Counted from the stretch's first letter, positions 26,698-38,824 are shown. The stretch is 64,000 bases of DNA from Septoria linicola (GCA_024114885.1 CP099419.1:1674001-1738000), one strand, 5' to 3'. Numbers and translations are program-made. Notes: generated by a model from the letters alone, not told the origin.

Positions 26698-28140
26698 TCA
26701 CCTGCCACTTCGGCTTTCGATACCAAGCATGCCCGTGCCTTTGCCTTGCAGAGACTCGCCCACCCTGTCGGCGAACTCTTTCAAACCTGCGCCTGTTGAT
26801 CGCTTCCTCGGCGTCGATCGTAGCTTCTGCTGAGCTTTGATTTCTTCTGCATTCTCTTCTACAAGTACTCTGATGCCGCCGTCCACCAGATCGTCCAGAA
26901 CCTGCTGTCTCGACCCAATAGCTTGGTAAGTAGCCTTCCCAGCTGGAATTCTCGGTTCCGTGCTGATATGTGCCGCGCGCGCCGTCGATGATGCCTCCGA
27001 TACGTCCTTGGTATATGGCGAGGTAGATTGGAAGTTGCTTGCCTCCTTGTCCGCATCGACTTTCTTCTGCGCGGCAATCTTGGCGCGCTCGTATCGTGCG
27101 CTCACATCTCCGCCGGTCCACTTCGTGCCCAGGAGACCATCCCAGAAAGTGAAAAAGGGCTGCGAGAAGTTGGTCTTGATGCCCCAGCTCTGGTGGTGAA
27201 CATCATGGTAGCCAGCGTTATTGCTGGTGATGTGCTGCAGTGGATCCCAAGGGAAAGAATAGCCACAGTGGTCGTCCACAGTCTTAATGGTCGACATGGT
27301 GAAAAACCACATGCTCTGTCTGACCGTCATGCCAGAGACGAGGTATGCTATGCCAGTTCCCAACGTATCCAACAAGAAGCCTTCGAAGGGGTGGTTGTAC
27401 AGTGCTCCATACGCGTATGGGACATACAATCGATGGTGTCTGCTGTGGAAGGTCGTATAAAGCCACTTATTCATATGCATCGCTCGGTGGAGGAAGTATT
27501 GCCAAGTGTCCACAATCATAATGGCAAGGAAGAATTGTAGCGCTGGAATGCCGTAATGATAGATACCCTTGGCCACTGTGAGCTCCCACTGCGCGAATGC
27601 TGGAGCGGCAACTTGTTGTCCCATGACAGACATGGTCTGCGTCAGCTCCGGGTATGCGCCTCCAGCGAAGACAGCGGCCAACGCGCCGTGGCTTGGTCCA
27701 AGGTTGCTCGCGATCGACTTTGCGTCGACTCCTAGCGTAGCCAGAGCGCCAGGAATCGCGCGTTGCGCCAAACGCAAGTTCTGTGCCCACCACGCCACAT
27801 CATATTCTTCCTTGCCATATGTTGGCTCCGGGTCGAACAGCGTCAAGCCATATCCAACGATAGTTTGAATGATCTGCTGTATGACCACATCTCTGAAAAC
27901 GTCCCACCTGCTAACGTGGTTCCGTTTCAACACTTCAGCTGGAGTATGCAGTCGGTATTGCGGGAATAGATCCAGCTCGTCAATGCAGTGAAAGAATAAC
28001 GAGACTGCCCAGTAGGCAACCACAGGCAGCACGAGTGTCAAATATGCGTCAGGCAGCCAGGAAATCAGTGGTTGCTGAGGCTTGAGTTCGTAGGCTGGAA
28101 GAGGTGGCAAGCCATTGTAGGTGACATTCGCCATATTCAT
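26698..28140 (-). CDS. SUR2: Sphinganine C4-monooxygenase
   Basis: Di-iron membrane hydroxylase that makes phytosphingosine from sphinganine in the ER. 480 residues from ATG 28140; the longer frame starts with TTG. Hydrophobic helices lie at about 28-50 and 200-225. The three histidine boxes are complete: HRAMH (about 217), HSRHHR (about 231) and HDVHHQ (about 310). The sequences between them (VPYAYGALYNHPFEGFLLDT and DDHCGYSFPWDPLQH) are characteristic of SUR2. A charged C-terminal extension of about 120 residues is longer than in yeast. It acts downstream of LCB2, found about 5.7 kb away. It is on the same strand as, and upstream of, the SAF1-like gene. Confidence 0.93.
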   Translation of the reverse strand: MNMANVTYNGLPPLPAYELKPQQPLISWLPDAYLTLVLPVVAYWAVSLFFHCIDELDLFPQYRLHTPAEVLKRNHVSRWDVFRDVVIQQIIQTIVGYGLTLFDPEPTYGKEEYDVAWWAQNLRLAQRAIPGALATLGVDAKSIASNLGPSHGALAAVFAGGAYPELTQTMSVMGQQVAAPAFAQWELTVAKGIYHYGIPALQFFLAIMIVDTWQYFLHRAMHMNKWLYTTFHSRHHRLYVPYAYGALYNHPFEGFLLDTLGTGIAYLVSGMTVRQSMWFFTMSTIKTVDDHCGYSFPWDPLQHITSNNAGYHDVHHQSWGIKTNFSQPFFTFWDGLLGTKWTGGDVSARYERAKIAAQKKVDADKEASNFQSTSPYTKDVSEASSTARAAHISTEPRIPAGKATYQAIGSRQQVLDDLVDGGIRVLVEENAEEIKAQQKLRSTPRKRSTGAGLKEFADRVGESLQGKGTGMLGIESRSGR

Positions 28141-28669
28141 CGGTGTGTTGTGGTCGCAATAGTAGTGCGCCAGCGGGCGCTTCAATGCTTTCCAAGAAGC
28201 AGCTCAGCTCAGCCGCAGTAATGTGCTCGCGCGTTTCGGATCGTACGGGATCAGGAGGTGTTTAATTATCGTGTGAGCGGAAGTCTGCGGATAGAGGCGC
28301 TCGATGTGTTGCTAAGCATTAAGAAGAGCTGTTGAAGTCGCGTACGGCAGTTTCGGAAGGAGCGTATGAGGGTGAGGAAAGAGCTGCAAAGGATGTTGTC
28401 GGTTAGGAGTCGTGAGACCACAGTGACATGCACGAGAGAAGTCGTACGAACGCAATCTTGATGAGCGCACGAGATTCGCCACTCGCGGACTGCCGTGCTC
28501 GGCTCGTTCCTTGGTGCATTTAATGCAGGGCTTATGCACGCGGCTGTCGTCATCGAGATCTCGAACCTCAAACGTCGTGGCAACTATTTGGCACATATCG
28601 TCAAAGCAAACCTCAGAGCATAGACCATTTAATCTGTGCTGAGAAGGTTGGATTGTTTCTACCCTCGTC
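28141..28669. other. Divergent promoter, SUR2 and LysM gene
   Basis: About 530 bp shared by two divergent genes. No clear element recognised. Confidence 0.45.
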
Positions 28670-29531
28670 ATGGCTACTGCGTGCGCTACATGCGCTTCGA
28701 GATTCGATAGTCCGCTCGATCCTCTCTCCGAGAAGCCGTTGCTACCTGGCCGAGATCTGGACTGCTGTGGACGATCAATATGCTCGAGGTGTCTTAACCA
28801 GAACAAGCGTTACGAAACATATTGCCCATATTGCCAAATTACAACAGAGCCTTCATTGCTCCCACAAGGCCTGAAAGACCCTCCTGCCTACTCACCACTG
28901 GATAGTCGATCGCGAACGGCACCTGTGTCGGGACTACATGATGAAGCACTTCCAGCGTATTCCGAACACCAGCCTGTCAAGCCGCCTACGGAAAAGCACA
29001 ATCACAACGATGTTTCAGAGGATGTCTTGCATTTCTTGACACCGAATGACACCATGTCTGCTTTATCACTAGCATATGGTGTTCCCATCAATGCTTTAAG
29101 AAAGACGAATAATGTCTATGCAGACCATCTGTTGCAGGGTCGCAAAACACTTCTGATACCCGGCGAGTTCTACAAGGGCGGCGTCTCACTGTCCCCACAG
29201 CCTGTCGAGAGCGAAGAAGAGGAGCTGAAAAAGAATAAGATCCGCAGATGGCAGGTGGCGTGCAAAGTTGCAGAGTAAGTATGGGGGCTAAACGTGCGGC
29301 ATTGCTTGACTGATACTGACCAGTATTACCTTCTCTTTTAGATATGATGTCGCAGTGCTGTATCTCAAGAACGCAGACTGGGACCTGGAAGATGCAATAG
29401 CCGCTTTTCGTGAAGATGAACAGTGGGAGAAAGATCATCCACTGGAAGCAAAGCAGCAAGTGAAAAAGGGCAAATCTGCCAGCAACGTCGGCATGAGACG
29501 ATTCCTCGGTAGTAGCTCGAATGCCAGATGA
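28670..29531 (+). CDS. Intracellular LysM protein with zinc-finger-like head
   Basis: Exons 28670-29274 and 29342-29531; the 67-bp intron (GTAAGT...TTTTAG) splits a Glu codon. 264 residues, no signal peptide. The N-terminus carries cysteine pairs (CATC, CCGRSICSRC and YCPYC) resembling a small RING or treble-clef finger. A LysM domain follows at about 123-168 (LHFLTPNDTMSALSLAYGVP, then LLQGRKTLLIPGE). The C-terminus has a UBA-like helix pair (YDVAVLYLKNADWDLEDAIAA). The arrangement differs from secreted chitin-binding LysM effectors and points to a cytosolic or nuclear role of unknown nature, as for animal LYSMD1/2 proteins. Confidence 0.85.
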
Positions 29532-30343
29532 AGGCCATGAAAGATGGCAATGTCGATTTCTAGCCCATAACGTCCACTGGCCACAAATGATGCAGCCAGC
29601 CTACACAGAGCATGTAATGGCCAATTGACGTCACCCGTTCGCGATTACGGATTGCAGCCTTGCTCGAAGATGCGATCTCACCAAGAAATCGAATGCGCCG
29701 CGCAGCGAACCCAAGTCACGGAAGCCGAGCTTCATCATAGGCCAGGGTAGATCAAGGATGAGCCATGGCGGTGTCGACGAAGGATGCATCATGCTGGACG
29801 CGTAAAGATCACGATGACCACGATGACCACAAATGTACTTGCCTATATGGTTCGAATAGGAGAAGAGAAGAGGCCACGGTGATGTGCTGGTGCTAGTTCC
29901 CAATTACTGGTGAAAGGCCATCCGTAAGAGGAAGAGATGTCCAACACTTCGGTTATTGTCTTCTACAAAACAAAGGTTTGGGAGCAGTTTTGGCCTGTGG
30001 CCAAGTCTTGCATTATCTGTATGAAATCAATGTATCGTAGGGCTATGCTTTCGATCTGACCCTGTCCTATGATGCAGCACATTACCGTCTGACAATTCCA
30101 AATGTCGTTGCCATGTCTGTACGCGCATGGAATGAAACTGTGTCTTATTCGGTGCCTCAAGTCCAAGTCGCTGCACGTTCGTGCTTGTTGACAGTAGAAG
30201 AGGAAGGAGAGAGAAGTTGTCAACGGTTGTAGGCTTGGCGACATGGATCAGGGTTTCTCGGCACATGATCCGTATGCTTCGGGAAACTGAATAGTGAAGT
30301 TGACAACATCAAGTTTACGGATACAACATTCAGAGTCTCAAAC
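29532..30343. other. Intergenic, nothing recognised
   Basis: About 810 bp between the LysM gene and prefoldin. A short CGATGACCA tandem duplication at about 29811-29828 is the only pattern noted. Confidence 0.4.
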
Positions 30344-30914
30344 ATGTTGTCACGACGTATGGTAAGTAGTCGCCGCAGCATCTCTTCCGAATAGCACAAT
30401 ACTCATAATCGCAGCTCTCCCGTGAGGAAGAGGCCGAAATAGGCGATGAGAAAGAAGTGCGCAAGGAAGATCAGGACAAGATCAACCGCTTCAGCAGACT
30501 TCACTCTCGCGAGAAAGGATTGGAGGAAGATCTCAAGGTGAAGCAGGTAAAAATTCAGAAACTTCTGATAAGACCGTCTCCTCTGACGACAAAACAGAAA
30601 GACAAAGAAGATTTGGAGGAGATATCATCTGAACTTGAGCTCGCAGACGAAGATGAAAAAGTCCCGTGTGTACTCTCAAGTATTTCGGGTTCCCTGTCCT
30701 ACGGCTACTGATTGGGAGCAGATACAAAATTGGCGATTCATTTTTCAACCTCCCATTGCCTGAAGTGCAGGAGCTGCTGGCAGCCGCCATTGAGCGCATT
30801 GATGGCGAAGTCTCGGCTGTCGAAGAGAAGCTCAGCGAATACCGAGACGAAATGCAGACATTGAAGACCGATCTCTACGGCCGCTTTGGCAAGAGTATCA
30901 ATCTGGAAGTCTGA
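30344..30914 (+). CDS. GIM3: Prefoldin subunit 4
   Basis: Beta-type prefoldin subunit that helps deliver unfolded actin and tubulin to the CCT chaperonin. Four exons: 30344-30361, 30415-30546, 30598-30665 and 30722-30914. Introns are 53, 51 and 56 bp, and all junctions keep frame. The 136-residue product begins MLSRRMLSREEEAEIGDEKE. It has an N-terminal coiled coil (EDQDKINRFSRLHSREKGLEE), the hairpin region VPYKIGDSFFNLPLPEVQEL and a C-terminal coil ending FGKSINLEV. This matches family length and layout. The first exon is only 18 nt. Confidence 0.92.
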
Positions 30915-31445
30915 GAGGGTGTTCACATTCTGTTCATCCGCAACACCCACCGCAACATCAACCACGGCAAAGCATACACTGTACCAAGTTCGCTGCACCA
31001 CAGCCATGCCAGATACTCTTCACACCACCGCTGCAGTCAGTAACACACAGCAAGGAGGTCTTTGCGCGCCTCTCGCTGCTAGTCTTATCTCCGCAGTTGG
31101 CAATAGTTAGCGCCATCCTGCATCCCACGTTGATGCGGTACACGGCAGGATAGCCGAGGGACACCAATTTCTGGTCACAGTGCCGGCTTGCCGTGTACCT
31201 CAAATGCTGGAGAACACCAGCAGCAGCGAGTGAGATTGTATGCGCGGAGTGCGTGGCGGGAAGAGTATGCAATGGTGATTAGCTTACTGCCGCAATCAGA
31301 TACTTACCTTCCAAACGTTGCTACCACAAACATCTCAACGACAGCAAGCTAGTAGATCGCCACATCGACTGCACTCGCCTTGTTTCCCTTCTAGTGACGT
31401 GCCTCACCAAGCCACACCAGCAGTACTCTTAATGGTACACTTGAG
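30915..31445. other. Intergenic, nothing recognised
   Basis: About 530 bp between prefoldin and the transporter gene on the same strand. No feature identified. Confidence 0.45.
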
Positions 31446-33379
31446 ATGACTGTCGATGGCGGACCTGATGGCGAGACTGCCAAAGCGGAAGCTCGCGAAG
31501 GCAATCATAAACCCACAGGCACCATGACTGGGGAGAACACCGATGCTGGTGCGGAGACTACAGCAGGCTATCCCACCACGCAGCACGGTTCTGAGAAGAC
31601 GGCAGAACTAGACAAGGTAGACTTGTCGAGAGAAACATCGAACCAGCCATCACGATGTCCGAGTCCACAGCATGCCACGGAAAGTACAGAGGATCAAACT
31701 GTTTTAACTTTCGCGAAGGGTGACCTCTCGAACCCATACAACTGGAGCAATGGCAAGAAAACTTATGTGCTCTTGACCTGCATGGCACTCGTCCTGAACT
31801 CCACGATTGGTAGTGCACTACCCGCTGGCGCAATAGAGGAGATTCAAGTCTACTTCAACATTACGAACCAGTCATTGCTAGTGCTACCTGTTTCGATATA
31901 TCTGATCGGATACGTGCTGGGGCCGTTGGTAAGTGGGGAAACCACAAGAGTCGAAGAAGATATACTAATAAAGATATAAAGTGCTTCGCTCCCCTGTCAG
32001 AATACTACGGACGAAAGTGGATCGTCATTGCAACGTTCGTGGTCTTCACCGCATTCCACTTGGGATGTGCTCTTGCTCCAACGTTCTCAGGCCTGATCAT
32101 TATGAGACTGCTGGTTGGAATTGGATCTTCGACGCCTGTGAGCGTGATTGGCGGTATCTACGCAGTAAGTCGATCCCCAGTCAGGCACTTGTGTTATTCA
32201 AGTGACACACGCTAATTGCTCCTCGAACACATAGGACATTTACAGCACGCCAAAGGCTCGTGGCCGAGCCGTGACTGGCTTCATGGCAGCAACGACATGG
32301 GGCCCACTTGCAGGCCCCATCATATCTGGTTATGTCGCCCCTATATCGTGGAGATGGGCCTTCTGGAGCGGACTCATCATTGCCGGAGCTACTTGGCCTT
32401 TTGTGATCTTCCTCCCAGAGACTTATGGACCAGTACTACTTAAGCACAAGGCAGAGAAGCTTCGCAAGGAGACTGGCAGATCTGATATCGTTGCGCCCAG
32501 CGAGTTGGAAGAACAGAGCTGGACACAATTCATCACCGTGGTGCTCACGCGACCAGTGCGAATGTTCCTCTTTGAGTGGATCGTTCTCTTCTCATGCTTA
32601 TACCTGTCGGTGGCGTACGCAATATTTTATAGTAAGCTCCTGGCAAGCTCTAAAGAGATATTGCTAATGCTCAGAGCATCGCTGACAGTAATTTAGTCTT
32701 CTTCCAATCATATCCAATCATCTTTGGCGGCATCTATGGTTTCAATTCAGGCCAGACGGGGTTGACGTTCTTGCCCATCGGCGTGGGTGCCATGCTTGCC
32801 GGATTCGTCTATGTCTATTGGGAAAGGTACCTCGAAAAGGCAAAGGCAAGATGTCCGCCGCCTATGTGGAGTCAGCAAGAAGAATATGTACGCCTTCCAA
32901 TCGCTGTTCTGGGTGCTCCGCTCTTTGCCATAAGTCTCTTCTGGCTAGGCTGGACGGCACGGCCAGACATTCACTGGATTGTGCCTACACTATCTGCGCT
33001 ACCTTTCGGTATCGGCTTCCTCTTAATATTCATGGCACTCATCAATTACATTGTCGATGCTTACGAGATCTATGCCGCCAGTGCAATGGGAGCGGCATCT
33101 TGCTCTCGATCAATATTCGGAGTCGTCATGCCGTTCGCAGCACGACCGATGTACGAAACACTAGGTGTAGCATGGGCTTGCAGCTTATTGGGCTTCCTTA
33201 GCATCCTCATGGGCATTGTTCCTTTCGCCTTCTTGAAATATGGTGCGAAGATCAGAGAGAACAGCACGTGGTGTCAGGAATTGAAGAGGAAGAAGGTGGA
33301 AGATCAGGAGAAGCAACGCCGGCTAGAACAGCAACAGCAACAGCACCGATCTTCGTCTGATCTCGAAAAGCAGGCTTGA
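31446..33379 (+). CDS. MFS transporter, DHA1 drug/polyamine family
   Basis: Four exons: 31446-31928, 31982-32164, 32235-32631 and 32697-33379. Introns are 53-70 bp, with branch-like TACTAAT in the first. 581 residues. After a 95-residue hydrophilic N-terminus ending NPYNWSNGKKTYVLL, twelve membrane helices are expected. Motif A is present as PLSEYYGRKWIVI, motif C as AATTWGPLAGPIISG, and the DHA1 segment ISWRWAFWSG follows. The C-terminal tail is charged and Gln-rich. Members export drugs, polyamines or fungal metabolites across the plasma membrane. No biosynthetic cluster is adjacent, so the substrate is unknown. Confidence 0.9.
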
Positions 33380-35152
33380 TTACAGCGCCACAGTTGTTAA
33401 CAAGCAGACGAGATTGCATGCTTTGTACCGAATACATCCACTGTCTGCAAATGCTCGGAATCATCGCGAAGGTAAGGTCGCTTCTCTCGCACATGGTAGA
33501 GCCTGCCAGGCTTTGGACGTGATGTGCTTGCTGAATGACAATTTGAGTGGTAGCACTATATTTTGTACATCCCAGATCAGTCCTGGCGAGCACACGGCTA
33601 CGTCAAGCTCTTTCTTTTCAATTTGCTTGTTTGCAGGTGAATACGTGGCCGACTTTGCTGCCTGGCTGACTGGGTTATAGCTGCTTCCAAATTGCAAGAG
33701 TAGCCACAAAGCTCGATGGGGCACTTCGGTGCTCTCATATTCCGGTTTGTGAAAAGAGTCATCAGTTTTACAACAAGCTGGACCTTGTGTACCTTGCATC
33801 ACGCAACCACCAGTAGTGGGCCAGAGGTCAGAGCTCGGGCCCTACCTTATTCGCAACGTGTTACCGGTCTTCCGGGATGAGAACTTGCCAGGAGGAGCTT
33901 AAGTGCGATCGGCCAAAAAACCATGATGCCATCTGGAAACACAATTCAACGTGGAGACACACCTGATTCTCACTATCTTGCTGCCCTCCTGAGGCCAAGG
34001 TGTGGAAGCGAAGGGACTGCAGCTCCGTCACGCTTCACACAAGAACGCAATATTCAATGGCGGAGAGGATGCCGCGCAAAGCCCATAGGATCGCCTTAGC
34101 GCAAACGATTGGCTGAGCCCTGACTCGTTCAGAGATAGCGGCGATCCAGCTTGGACTAAGGCGACAGGCTTTCAGATGGCCTTGGTGGGCTGTCGAAAAG
34201 TGTCGACCTGTAAAAGCCAGCAAGCATGGCATGGCGAGGCCGACGCCCAGCTCGCTTGTGCTGCCGTCTCGTTTCCAGAGTTGCAGAAAGTCTCCGAAAG
34301 GGAGCTCGGCAGTGTTATGGTGCCTCTTCTCTCTCTCGCTTTTCCTGTGCCTGGACTGCATGATGTGGCACAAGGGTAATTGGATGTCGGCGCTCAGGCC
34401 AGAAGCCAGCTCGCCCGCTAACTAGACATTCCCGTGTCGCCCACTACCATCGGCAGCTGTGTGCAGAGAGTCTCCACGCCAACGTGAACAAAGTGTCAAA
34501 GGCATGCATGCATCAAGTCAGACAGTGCCTTGCTTGCTCGGCAACGCACGTCCCTAGCGGTCGTGTATCCAATGATGCACGTCGGTCGGCGAGCCAGAGA
34601 TTCTGCTTCCCTGCAATCAAGGTACCTGCAGTGAGGGTAGCAGCCTTGAATTCCCACAGCTCTCTCTCTCTCTCGTTGCCAGGAGAGGAGACCACACTCT
34701 CGTCTCGAAGTGCCGGCCTGGGCCGCTGCCTCTCTGCCTGCAGCACTGCACTGTATCGTTCCGCACTAAGTTACTGTACCGTGTACTAGGCTGGCTGAGA
34801 GAGCGAGGGAGAGGGAGGATTGTAATCTTGCGGTCCATCCTTCTCTACCACTATCACTACTGCTACCTCTTTCCATTACCCCCGATCAGTCCGTCTGTCA
34901 CCCCATCCTCACCTGGGTGACCTGCTGTATGCTCCCTGCCCATCTCGCCGACTAGTTAGTCGAACGCTGTGCTGTGCTGCAAACCCACTTTGCCGGCCCG
35001 CGATCTCACCGTGCAACCCAGCACACGACGAAAAAAGAGAGTGCGAGACAGCAGCATGCATTGAAACTTGGACGCAGTGTCGAGAGTCTATCGAGGGATC
35101 TGTCAAACGCTGTCCCGCCCAGACGAAACAGCACACGGCGTGGCAGAGGGCG
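33380..35152. other. Long intergenic region upstream of PHD gene
   Basis: About 1.8 kb. It holds a short (CT) microsatellite at 34660-34674, a CTAACTAG word at about 34418 and ACTAGTTAG at 34951, about 200 bp before the next start. The last 400 bp are pyrimidine-rich, like a long 5' leader. Small open frames are not protein-like. Confidence 0.4.
34660..34674 (+). repeat. (CT)n microsatellite
   Basis: Fifteen-base perfect CT tract in non-coding DNA. Confidence 0.85.
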
Positions 35153-37310
35153 ATGGAGTTCGACCAAGCATACAATGGGTGAGCATGTCATGTCTACTGT
35201 CCACCGTCCCACTGTGGCTCCAACATGCTCATATTGATCTCATAGTGCTGTCGACTGGAACTTCCCCAGCCCGGGGGCCACTCCCACCAACGCCGCATAC
35301 ACGCCCAATGTCTTCCACACGCCCAAGACAGCCACCTTCCCATCGCACTTTCAAGATGCCTTCGCTACGCCGCAGATGCCCAGCTACACGCCTCGCCAGG
35401 CCGAATTCCCCAATATGGCAGCAGTACAGAGACCTCAGAGCTCGGCGGAAATGCAGAACAATGCCACTTACTATGCTCACATGCAGATGAACGGACACCA
35501 GCACAGCCAAGCCATAGCACCACCAATCCCTGTTGCCTATCAGAACTCTATGATGAGCCCAATGTACGACACCTCGAGGCCTCAGACCGCACAACCCGCT
35601 CCTGCCATGTCGTATGATGCCATGCACATGCAGACTCCGCCGCCCACCAGAGGCTCGTCGGTCAAGAAACCCCAACTGCAGCCGGTCGCCTTTGGCACTC
35701 CTTCGACCATTGCGAGTCGTCGATTTGTGAGCCCACAAGTAGCACCGCAACATGCTCAGCACGCTCACCTTGCCATGCACACGCAGCACCCACAGCTACA
35801 GTTCTCCCCGGACATGTACCAATTTTCCAACTTCGGCCCAGCATCTGCACCAGTCATGCCTCAGACTCAGCTTTTCTGGGATCAGACCCCGGCGCCACAT
35901 CACCAACAGCAGCCTACATTGGACGACCCGTTTGCTCCAGCGTCGTCATCGTCCATGCAGTGGTCTCAAGCTCCTGTGCAACAAAACATTGCACCCACGG
36001 CTGCTTTCAATACTCCTGCCATGCACAGCTTCCCGACTCACGCTACGCTGCAGCAACCTGCGCTTGCTGTTCAAGTCCACCACAGCCAGCCGCCAACGAT
36101 GACCACCACGAGTGTTGACCCATCTTTGGTCTATAGCTCGCCGATTCGGCCTCCAGAACAACCAATCCAGCGCTCCGACAGTCGGCAGACAAAGCTACAA
36201 CCGAGCACCAGCATCAAACCTGCCACTGGCAGAAAAGCTTCTGGTAATGCGGAGAAGAAGAATGTGGAATACAAGAGGACCGACACGATCATCAGCACAG
36301 CAGAATCGAGCTCCACGGCCAGTTCATTCGCGCCCTCCCGACCCATCATACAAAGAAGCAACACAACTGGCACTACTAGAGCCCAATCTGCCCAGTCTTT
36401 CACTGGCATTGACTCACTCGACCGGCGAAATAGTGTACTGCAGGTTCCTCGCACAGCGTCGCCGCTCAAAAGGGTTGGTATACCCCATCTCGGCTCTATC
36501 TCTGAGAGCAGGAAATGTCGGCCACCTAGCGTTGTCTTGACAGTGGATGAGTCTGGGCGTGCTCGGGCTGTAAGAACAGATGTTCACCGCGAGAGTAGTC
36601 CCGCAAAGTCTCTCCGTGCGAGGTATCCTGGACTGTACGACAGCGATTCCAGTGATGAAGAGTCTGACAACGAGGCCACCCCAAGCCGAAGTGCATCTTT
36701 CAGTTTTTCCAAAGGTCAAGAGAGGCTGTCGAAGGCTGCAAGGCTCGATCCTTCTATTGAAAATCTCGATGGCCTGAGCATACCCCGAACATCCTCTGCT
36801 GCCTCAATGAAGGTGACTCCGTCCAGGGCTGCGATCGCTGCTGCCGCTTCCTTACGCAGAGGAAATAGCCTCAGGAAACGAACCCCGAGTCGCAATAGTC
36901 AGAGACGTGTCGCGAGCTCTGCGATTGATGTCGCGCCGATGGACATCTTGCAAGATAGAAGACAGTCTGCCAACGAACCAGAAGACTTTGATCGAGGATC
37001 CTTCGAGCTGAACGAACACAACCGCCGCTGGAGCATAATGTCACAGCAGAGCATCTCTCCAACCCATCCTCCTCAATTCTTCGAAATGCAGTTCCCGCAA
37101 TCTGGCGCCCGACAGCCCGCCCGACAAGTGCGTTGTCAGTGTGGCGTCAACAACGAGCGCGGGCAAATGGTACAGTGCAGCTCGTGCACCCAGTTCCAAC
37201 ATCGAGACTGTGTTGGCATCAAAGAGGGTAGTGCCCTGCCACCAAAATTTACTTGCTTCTTGTGCACGAAACCCACTACGAGGCTTCAGGTATCCAATCG
37301 CCGGCGATAA
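35153..37310 (+). CDS. PHD-finger protein with long disordered region
   Basis: Exons 35153-35178 and 35246-37310. The 67-bp intron (GTGAGC...CATAG) joins MEFDQAYNG to AVDWNFPSPGATPTNAAY. The 696-residue product has a Gln/His/Pro-rich first half, then Ser/Arg-rich stretches with RRRSPL-like and DSDSSDEESD acidic patches. A C-terminal PHD finger is at about 635-685 (CQCGVNNERGQMVQCSSC, HRDCVG and FTCFLC: Cys4-His-Cys3). PHD fingers read histone tails, so the protein is likely a nuclear chromatin factor. I cannot assign it to a named complex. The extended leader suggests regulated expression. Confidence 0.85.
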
Positions 37311-37753
37311 TGGCCTGTACTCCGCGTACAACTTTTCAGCACACTGAATACACATTCCAGCGTTCAAGCGTTGTTTCGGAGGCATAGAAGACTGGCTTTG
37401 TTCGAGTGCCATGATTGGCATTGTCTGATAGTGAAGAAAGAAGTCCCAGAGCAACCACGTTGTATGACAAAGCCAGGTCCAGGCTGGCCAAACAAAGCCT
37501 CTTTGTTTATCATAATGCATTGTAAGACGATAGAACGAGACAGTATATCTACAGTGACACTGAGACCGGGTCTCGCTTCCTAAGACGTTCCACTCACTTA
37601 CAGCACCTTAGCCAATCTGAGACTTCTGCAGGCAGTAGGATCTCTTTGACCAGCGCTCAACATACAAGAAGGATCTAGTATCGCATCAATTGAGGCTACT
37701 ACTCAAACAATATAAAATAACTCCGCGATCAACACCCAGAGTCTAATATCAAG
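37311..37753. other. Intergenic, nothing recognised
   Basis: About 440 bp between two plus-strand genes. No element seen. Confidence 0.45.
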
Positions 37754-38824
37754 ATGGCACCAAGTCACCACTACAGAAACTTCCCTCCCATCTCGTTGCG
37801 CGACCTGACATGGGCGGACATGGAGGCTCTTACGCCACTCTTTCGTCCAATCCCAATGCCTCACGAGCCTGCTTACGCTACCTGGCAGACTAACCTCCGC
37901 AGCAGGATCGTGGACCTTCCCAACCACTTGCGCCGCAAGCCAGATGACCCGACCGCTTTCTGCGCGAACCACAAGAACCTCAACCCAGGCCCGATCGAGA
38001 GTCTGCTCAACTTCTTCCGACACGTTCTTCAGCCAGAGAAGCTCAAGGCATACGACCTCAGTGGTTGCACTTTCAATCTTCTCTTCGATATGAGCGTGAC
38101 CTGGGGTGAGCGCTCTTCCCGGGCCTTTGCGCCGCTGTTCGATGTCTCCTATGGTCGTATTTCAGCTAAATTTGTGGAAGATGACAACAGCACTTGCGCC
38201 GCTTGCAAGCTCTCCAGCATTTCCGACGACACAGATGGCCTTGCTGTTCTGGGTGCTTTGGCAATCTCCTCGACCGAGAGCAAGGACTGGAAGGTGTCGA
38301 AACGGGTCCAATTCATTGAATCGTTCTATGCGGCTATTGTCAACTCCAGTGGCGTTCTTGAAGAGGTCACCATGCCGATGTGGGAGCTTGCTCTTCAACT
38401 GTACCGCTGCCGACCTCAGAAGCCGAGACACGAACCAGATGAACCGAATCGCTCACATGTCGATGCTCTTGCTGCCGCCGCCGTAGCTGCTGCCGCTGAA
38501 GGTGGCCGAAGCCAGCACCCAATGTTGGTGGACTCGCCGAATCCATTTGCTGATGATCGTGCCGCTCCAACTCCTACGCAACCGCACTTCCAGACACCCA
38601 CCGCTCCTCGTGCGGCTTCCCCATATTCGCAAATGGACAATTGGAACAGCTACCGACATTCCTTGACGTCGCCGGGAAGTCCATCGTTGGGCCACGCGAA
38701 CCCATACCAGCACCATAGTCGTGCACCGACCCCGTCCTCGATATACTCGCATGGCTACGGCCAGACCGAGTATGGCAGTGACGAGAGCCAGATCATTGAC
38801 TCGTACAGGTATCGTAGGGGTTGA
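37754..38824 (+). CDS. Conserved-looking protein of unknown function
   Basis: Intronless 356-residue frame with a clear ATG (MAPSHHYRNFPPISLRDL). The first 220 residues look folded (for example AYDLSGCTFNLLFDMSVTWG and FIESFYAAIVNSSGVLEE) and contain scattered Cys (STCAACKL). An Ala-run follows (LAAAAVAAAAEGG). The tail to the end is Pro/Ser/Tyr-rich and disordered. No signal peptide, membrane helix or catalytic motif is apparent. I do not recognise the family. Confidence 0.7.
   Translation: MAPSHHYRNFPPISLRDLTWADMEALTPLFRPIPMPHEPAYATWQTNLRSRIVDLPNHLRRKPDDPTAFCANHKNLNPGPIESLLNFFRHVLQPEKLKAYDLSGCTFNLLFDMSVTWGERSSRAFAPLFDVSYGRISAKFVEDDNSTCAACKLSSISDDTDGLAVLGALAISSTESKDWKVSKRVQFIESFYAAIVNSSGVLEEVTMPMWELALQLYRCRPQKPRHEPDEPNRSHVDALAAAAVAAAAEGGRSQHPMLVDSPNPFADDRAAPTPTQPHFQTPTAPRAASPYSQMDNWNSYRHSLTSPGSPSLGHANPYQHHSRAPTPSSIYSHGYGQTEYGSDESQIIDSYRYRRG

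Noticed and set aside
29850..29862. GGTTCGAATAGG resembling a tRNA B box
   Set aside because: The stem after the loop does not pair and no tRNA fold can be drawn around it.
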